Below, one piece after another: positions 5,465-5,852 of a DNA stretch of 5,852 nt. The stretch is from Flavobacteriaceae bacterium. Its GTDB lineage: Bacteria; Bacteroidota; Bacteroidia; Flavobacteriales; Flavobacteriaceae. Position 1 is the stretch's first letter, and the number at the start of each line of letters is the position of its first letter. The position numbers and the translations under genes are program-made. The stretch covers positions 1 through 5,852 of the forward strand of contig JAUXCI010000169.1 of assembly GCA_030618945.1 (NCBI GenBank). Reading direction: 5' to 3'. The notes below the pieces were generated by a model. That model was not told the DNA's origin, did no database searches, and saw nothing but the letters and a program-made list of their open reading frames with translations.

Positions 5465-5852
5465 CTACGTTTTGATCATCAACTTATAATAAGAAGGGGG
5501 CACTTTATATCGTTTTAGAAAACACTTTGAAAAATAGGATTGACTCTTAAACCCAATTTTAAAGGCAATTTCCGAAATATTGACGTCGCTTCTATTTAAT
5601 AGGGCAAGGGATTTACTCAAACGGTACTCTTTTAAAAAAATATTCGGAGATTTTCCAAAAAGCCCCGTTATTTTACGATAGAACTGAGATTTACTGTAAC
5701 CTAATTGCCTAAGAAAATCATCACTGCACAGGTTTTCATTCATGTAATTATTTTCGGTAAAATCCATCAGTTTCTGCAAAAAAGAAGTATCAGCTCTTGT
5801 CAAACAGTAAATTAAAGGGCTATCAATTACCTTATTTAATTCTTGACTTTCA
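5465..5852 (-). CDS. AraC-type DNA-binding regulator, C-terminal part only (cut by right edge)
   Basis: The frame runs without a stop from the right edge to the TAA at 5465, giving 128 visible residues. No ATG occurs before the domain; a TTG at 5803 is only an internal leucine, since the frame continues upstream (ESQELNKVIDSPLIYC). It contains a complete AraC/XylS-type double helix-turn-helix domain. The first motif is SDDFLRQLGYSKSQFYRKI (visible residues ~43-61); the second is NISEIAFKIGFKSQSYFSK (~91-109), followed by the family ending PPSYYK. The lead-in, SPLIYCLTRADTSFLQKLMDFTENNY, is the linker style I associate with Bacteroidota response regulators or hybrid sensor kinases that carry a C-terminal AraC domain. 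The missing N-terminus is therefore probably a receiver domain, though this cannot be seen. It precedes the truncated-hemoglobin gene on the same strand (124-bp gap) and is a candidate regulator of it. Confidence 0.88.
   Translation of the reverse strand, partial: ESQELNKVIDSPLIYCLTRADTSFLQKLMDFTENNYMNENLCSDDFLRQLGYSKSQFYRKITGLFGKSPNIFLKEYRLSKSLALLNRSDVNISEIAFKIGFKSQSYFSKCFLKRYKVPPSYYKLMIKT

Noticed and set aside
5801..5803. TTG at 5803 as the start of a complete 112-aa AraC-type protein
   Set aside because: The reading frame continues upstream without a stop to the window edge and the preceding residues look like linker, so the gene is cut by the edge and this TTG is internal.

Overview
The window looks like chromosomal DNA of a Bacteroidota bacterium, probably a Cytophagales- or Flavobacteria-type organism. 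It is AT-rich, start codons lack strong Shine-Dalgarno sequences, and the gene content is typical of the phylum: a DUF6526 membrane protein, an MG2/TonB-plug protein without a barrel, an AraC-type C-terminus of the two-component kind, and a signal peptide ending in Ala-Gln. The phylum call rests on family recognition from memory, and the order is a guess. I see no tRNA, rRNA, CRISPR array, transposase or phage gene.

Left part (1-1250): the N-terminal part of an exported protein runs off the left edge on the minus strand. Next is a small minus-strand glycine-rich ORF (465-767) of doubtful integrity, followed by a good minus-strand terminator (381-408). A divergent plus-strand gene (834-1187) encodes a 117-aa tyrosine-rich cytoplasmic protein of unknown function and ends in a clear rho-independent terminator (1216-1250).

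Middle (1250-2073): a plus-strand DUF6526 two-helix membrane protein (1469-1897) is preceded by a hairpin with a T8 run that can only work as a terminator on the minus strand (1267-1307), although both flanking genes lie on the plus strand. The DUF6526 gene converges on the large minus-strand gene, with 176 bp between them.

Right part (2074-5852): three minus-strand genes follow. In transcription order they are the C-terminal DNA-binding domain of an AraC-type regulator (cut by the right edge), a group 1 truncated hemoglobin (4966-5340), and, after a 348-bp gap, an 847-aa exported macroglobulin-like/TonB-plug protein (2074-4617). The hemoglobin promoter region holds a perfect Bacteroidota -7 element without a recognisable -33 element, and three direct repeats spaced 31 and 21 bp apart (near-integral helical turns). 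That layout suggests activation by a regulator, possibly the AraC-type protein next door. This is the most interesting regulatory signal here. I see no convincing new defence or mobile system in the window.
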